In this document: positions 5,809 to 6,192 of the stretch, one piece after another
Layout of the letters: each line of letters opens with the position of its first letter
How positions within the stretch are numbered: the stretch's first letter is position 1
Source of the DNA: Rhodospirillales bacterium 47_12_T64
GTDB taxonomy: Bacteria; Pseudomonadota; Alphaproteobacteria; Kiloniellales; Kiloniellaceae
Direction: 5' to 3'
Length of the DNA stretch: 6,192 nt
Assembly (NCBI GenBank): GCA_002162915.1
Contig: MABB01000036.1
Coordinates: 1-6,192, forward strand
Position numbers and translations under genes: made by a program
The notes under the pieces: generated by a model
Told to the model about the DNA's origin: nothing
What the model saw: the letters and a program-made list of their open reading frames with translations, nothing else
The model's database searches: none

Positions 5809-6192
5809 ATGAGTGATATACGGGTCATACCGCTAGAGCACCGCACGGTTCTTACTCTTGAAGGTGAAGACCTCATCCCTTTCCTGCAAGGTATCGTAAC
5901 GCAGGATGTCACCAAGGTCACTTCTGAAAGCTCTGTCTGGTCTGCACTCCTCACACCTCAAGGCAAATTTCTGCATGAATTTTTCATAGCAGAAAATCCT
6001 GACGGTGGATTTTTGCTTGATTGTGAAAAAGATCGCGCCAAAGACCTGCTACGGCGCCTAAGTCTTTATAAAATGCGCTCAAAAGCTACCTTGAAACACG
6101 TTGAAGACGACTATTCCGTACTGGCTTTCATTGGTAATAACGTCTCAGAAACCCTTTTATTGGTCAAAGATAATGGTGCCAGTAAACCCATC
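5809..6192 (+). CDS. ygfZ: YgfZ/Iba57-type folate-binding protein, 5' part only
   Basis: The first 128 residues of a YgfZ/GcvT-fold protein. Family members are roughly 280-330 residues, so less than half is seen. YgfZ proteins (Iba57 in mitochondria) bind tetrahydrofolate and support assembly or repair of iron-sulfur enzymes such as the tRNA-modifying MiaB. The evidence is the N-terminal family pattern: a short beta strand (RTVLTLEGED), then FLQGIVTQDV (residues 25-34), then SALLTPQGKFLHEFFI (45-60), followed by LDCEKDRAKDLLRRLSLYKMRSK-type residues (70-92) where the family has its conserved helix and KMR segment. The family signature around the conserved Cys (KGCYxGQE) lies beyond the window. 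The ATG at 5809 is the first in-frame start after a TGA at 5791-5793, with AGG 9 nt upstream. It is divergent from GT9-B. Its proximity to a dihydroorotase-like gene fits alphaproteobacterial gene order. Confidence 0.92.
   Translation, partial: MSDIRVIPLEHRTVLTLEGEDLIPFLQGIVTQDVTKVTSESSVWSALLTPQGKFLHEFFIAENPDGGFLLDCEKDRAKDLLRRLSLYKMRSKATLKHVEDDYSVLAFIGNNVSETLLLVKDNGASKPI

Noticed and set aside
5449..5812. Plus-strand frames running from within GT9-B across the spacer towards ygfZ
   Set aside because: They start inside the antisense of GT9-B, show no domain, and end overlapping the ygfZ start in another frame.
1..6192. CRISPR array, insertion sequence, tRNA, rRNA or riboswitch
   Set aside because: I saw no regularly spaced repeats, transposase-like frame, terminal inverted repeats or conserved RNA-gene segments anywhere in the window.

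Overview
The window reads as chromosomal DNA of an alphaproteobacterium with a fairly balanced base composition. The lineage is inferred from gene content: a dihydroorotase of the type common in that class lies at the left edge, and a YgfZ/Iba57 folate-binding protein lies at the right edge. From memory, these two genes are often close neighbours in alphaproteobacteria. I cannot name the genus.

Between them lie four glycosyltransferase genes, which look like part of a lipopolysaccharide core (or related surface glycan) assembly locus. From left to right: a minus-strand dihydroorotase-like gene (1284 down to the left edge, 3' end outside the window); a minus-strand GT4 glycosyltransferase (2342-1281) whose stop overlaps the dihydroorotase start as ATGA; a 397-bp divergent intergenic region; a plus-strand GT9 heptosyltransferase-like gene (2740-3765); a short convergent junction with a hairpin; a minus-strand WaaE/KdtX-like GT2 glycosyltransferase (4612-3791); upstream of it in the same orientation, a second GT9 gene (5643-4690); a 165-bp divergent intergenic region; and the 5' part of ygfZ on the plus strand (5809 to the right edge).

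There are therefore four inferred transcription units: GT4 to dihydroorotase (minus), GT9-A alone (plus), GT9-B to GT2 (minus), and ygfZ (plus). The four sugar transferases are all GT-A or GT-B enzymes without signal peptides. They would act at the cytoplasmic face of the inner membrane, adding heptose or other hexose units in sequence to a lipid A-Kdo acceptor. Exact donor and acceptor sugars cannot be read from the sequence.

The points most worth a second look are: the dihydroorotase-like protein has Gln where the first His of the metal-binding HxH motif is expected; it is translationally coupled to a glycosyltransferase, with an A7 run just upstream that lies in the right register for a -1 shift into its frame; and the divergent 397-bp spacer holds two possible minor open frames. 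I saw no mobile element, CRISPR array, tRNA or rRNA, and no clearly novel defence or biosynthetic system.
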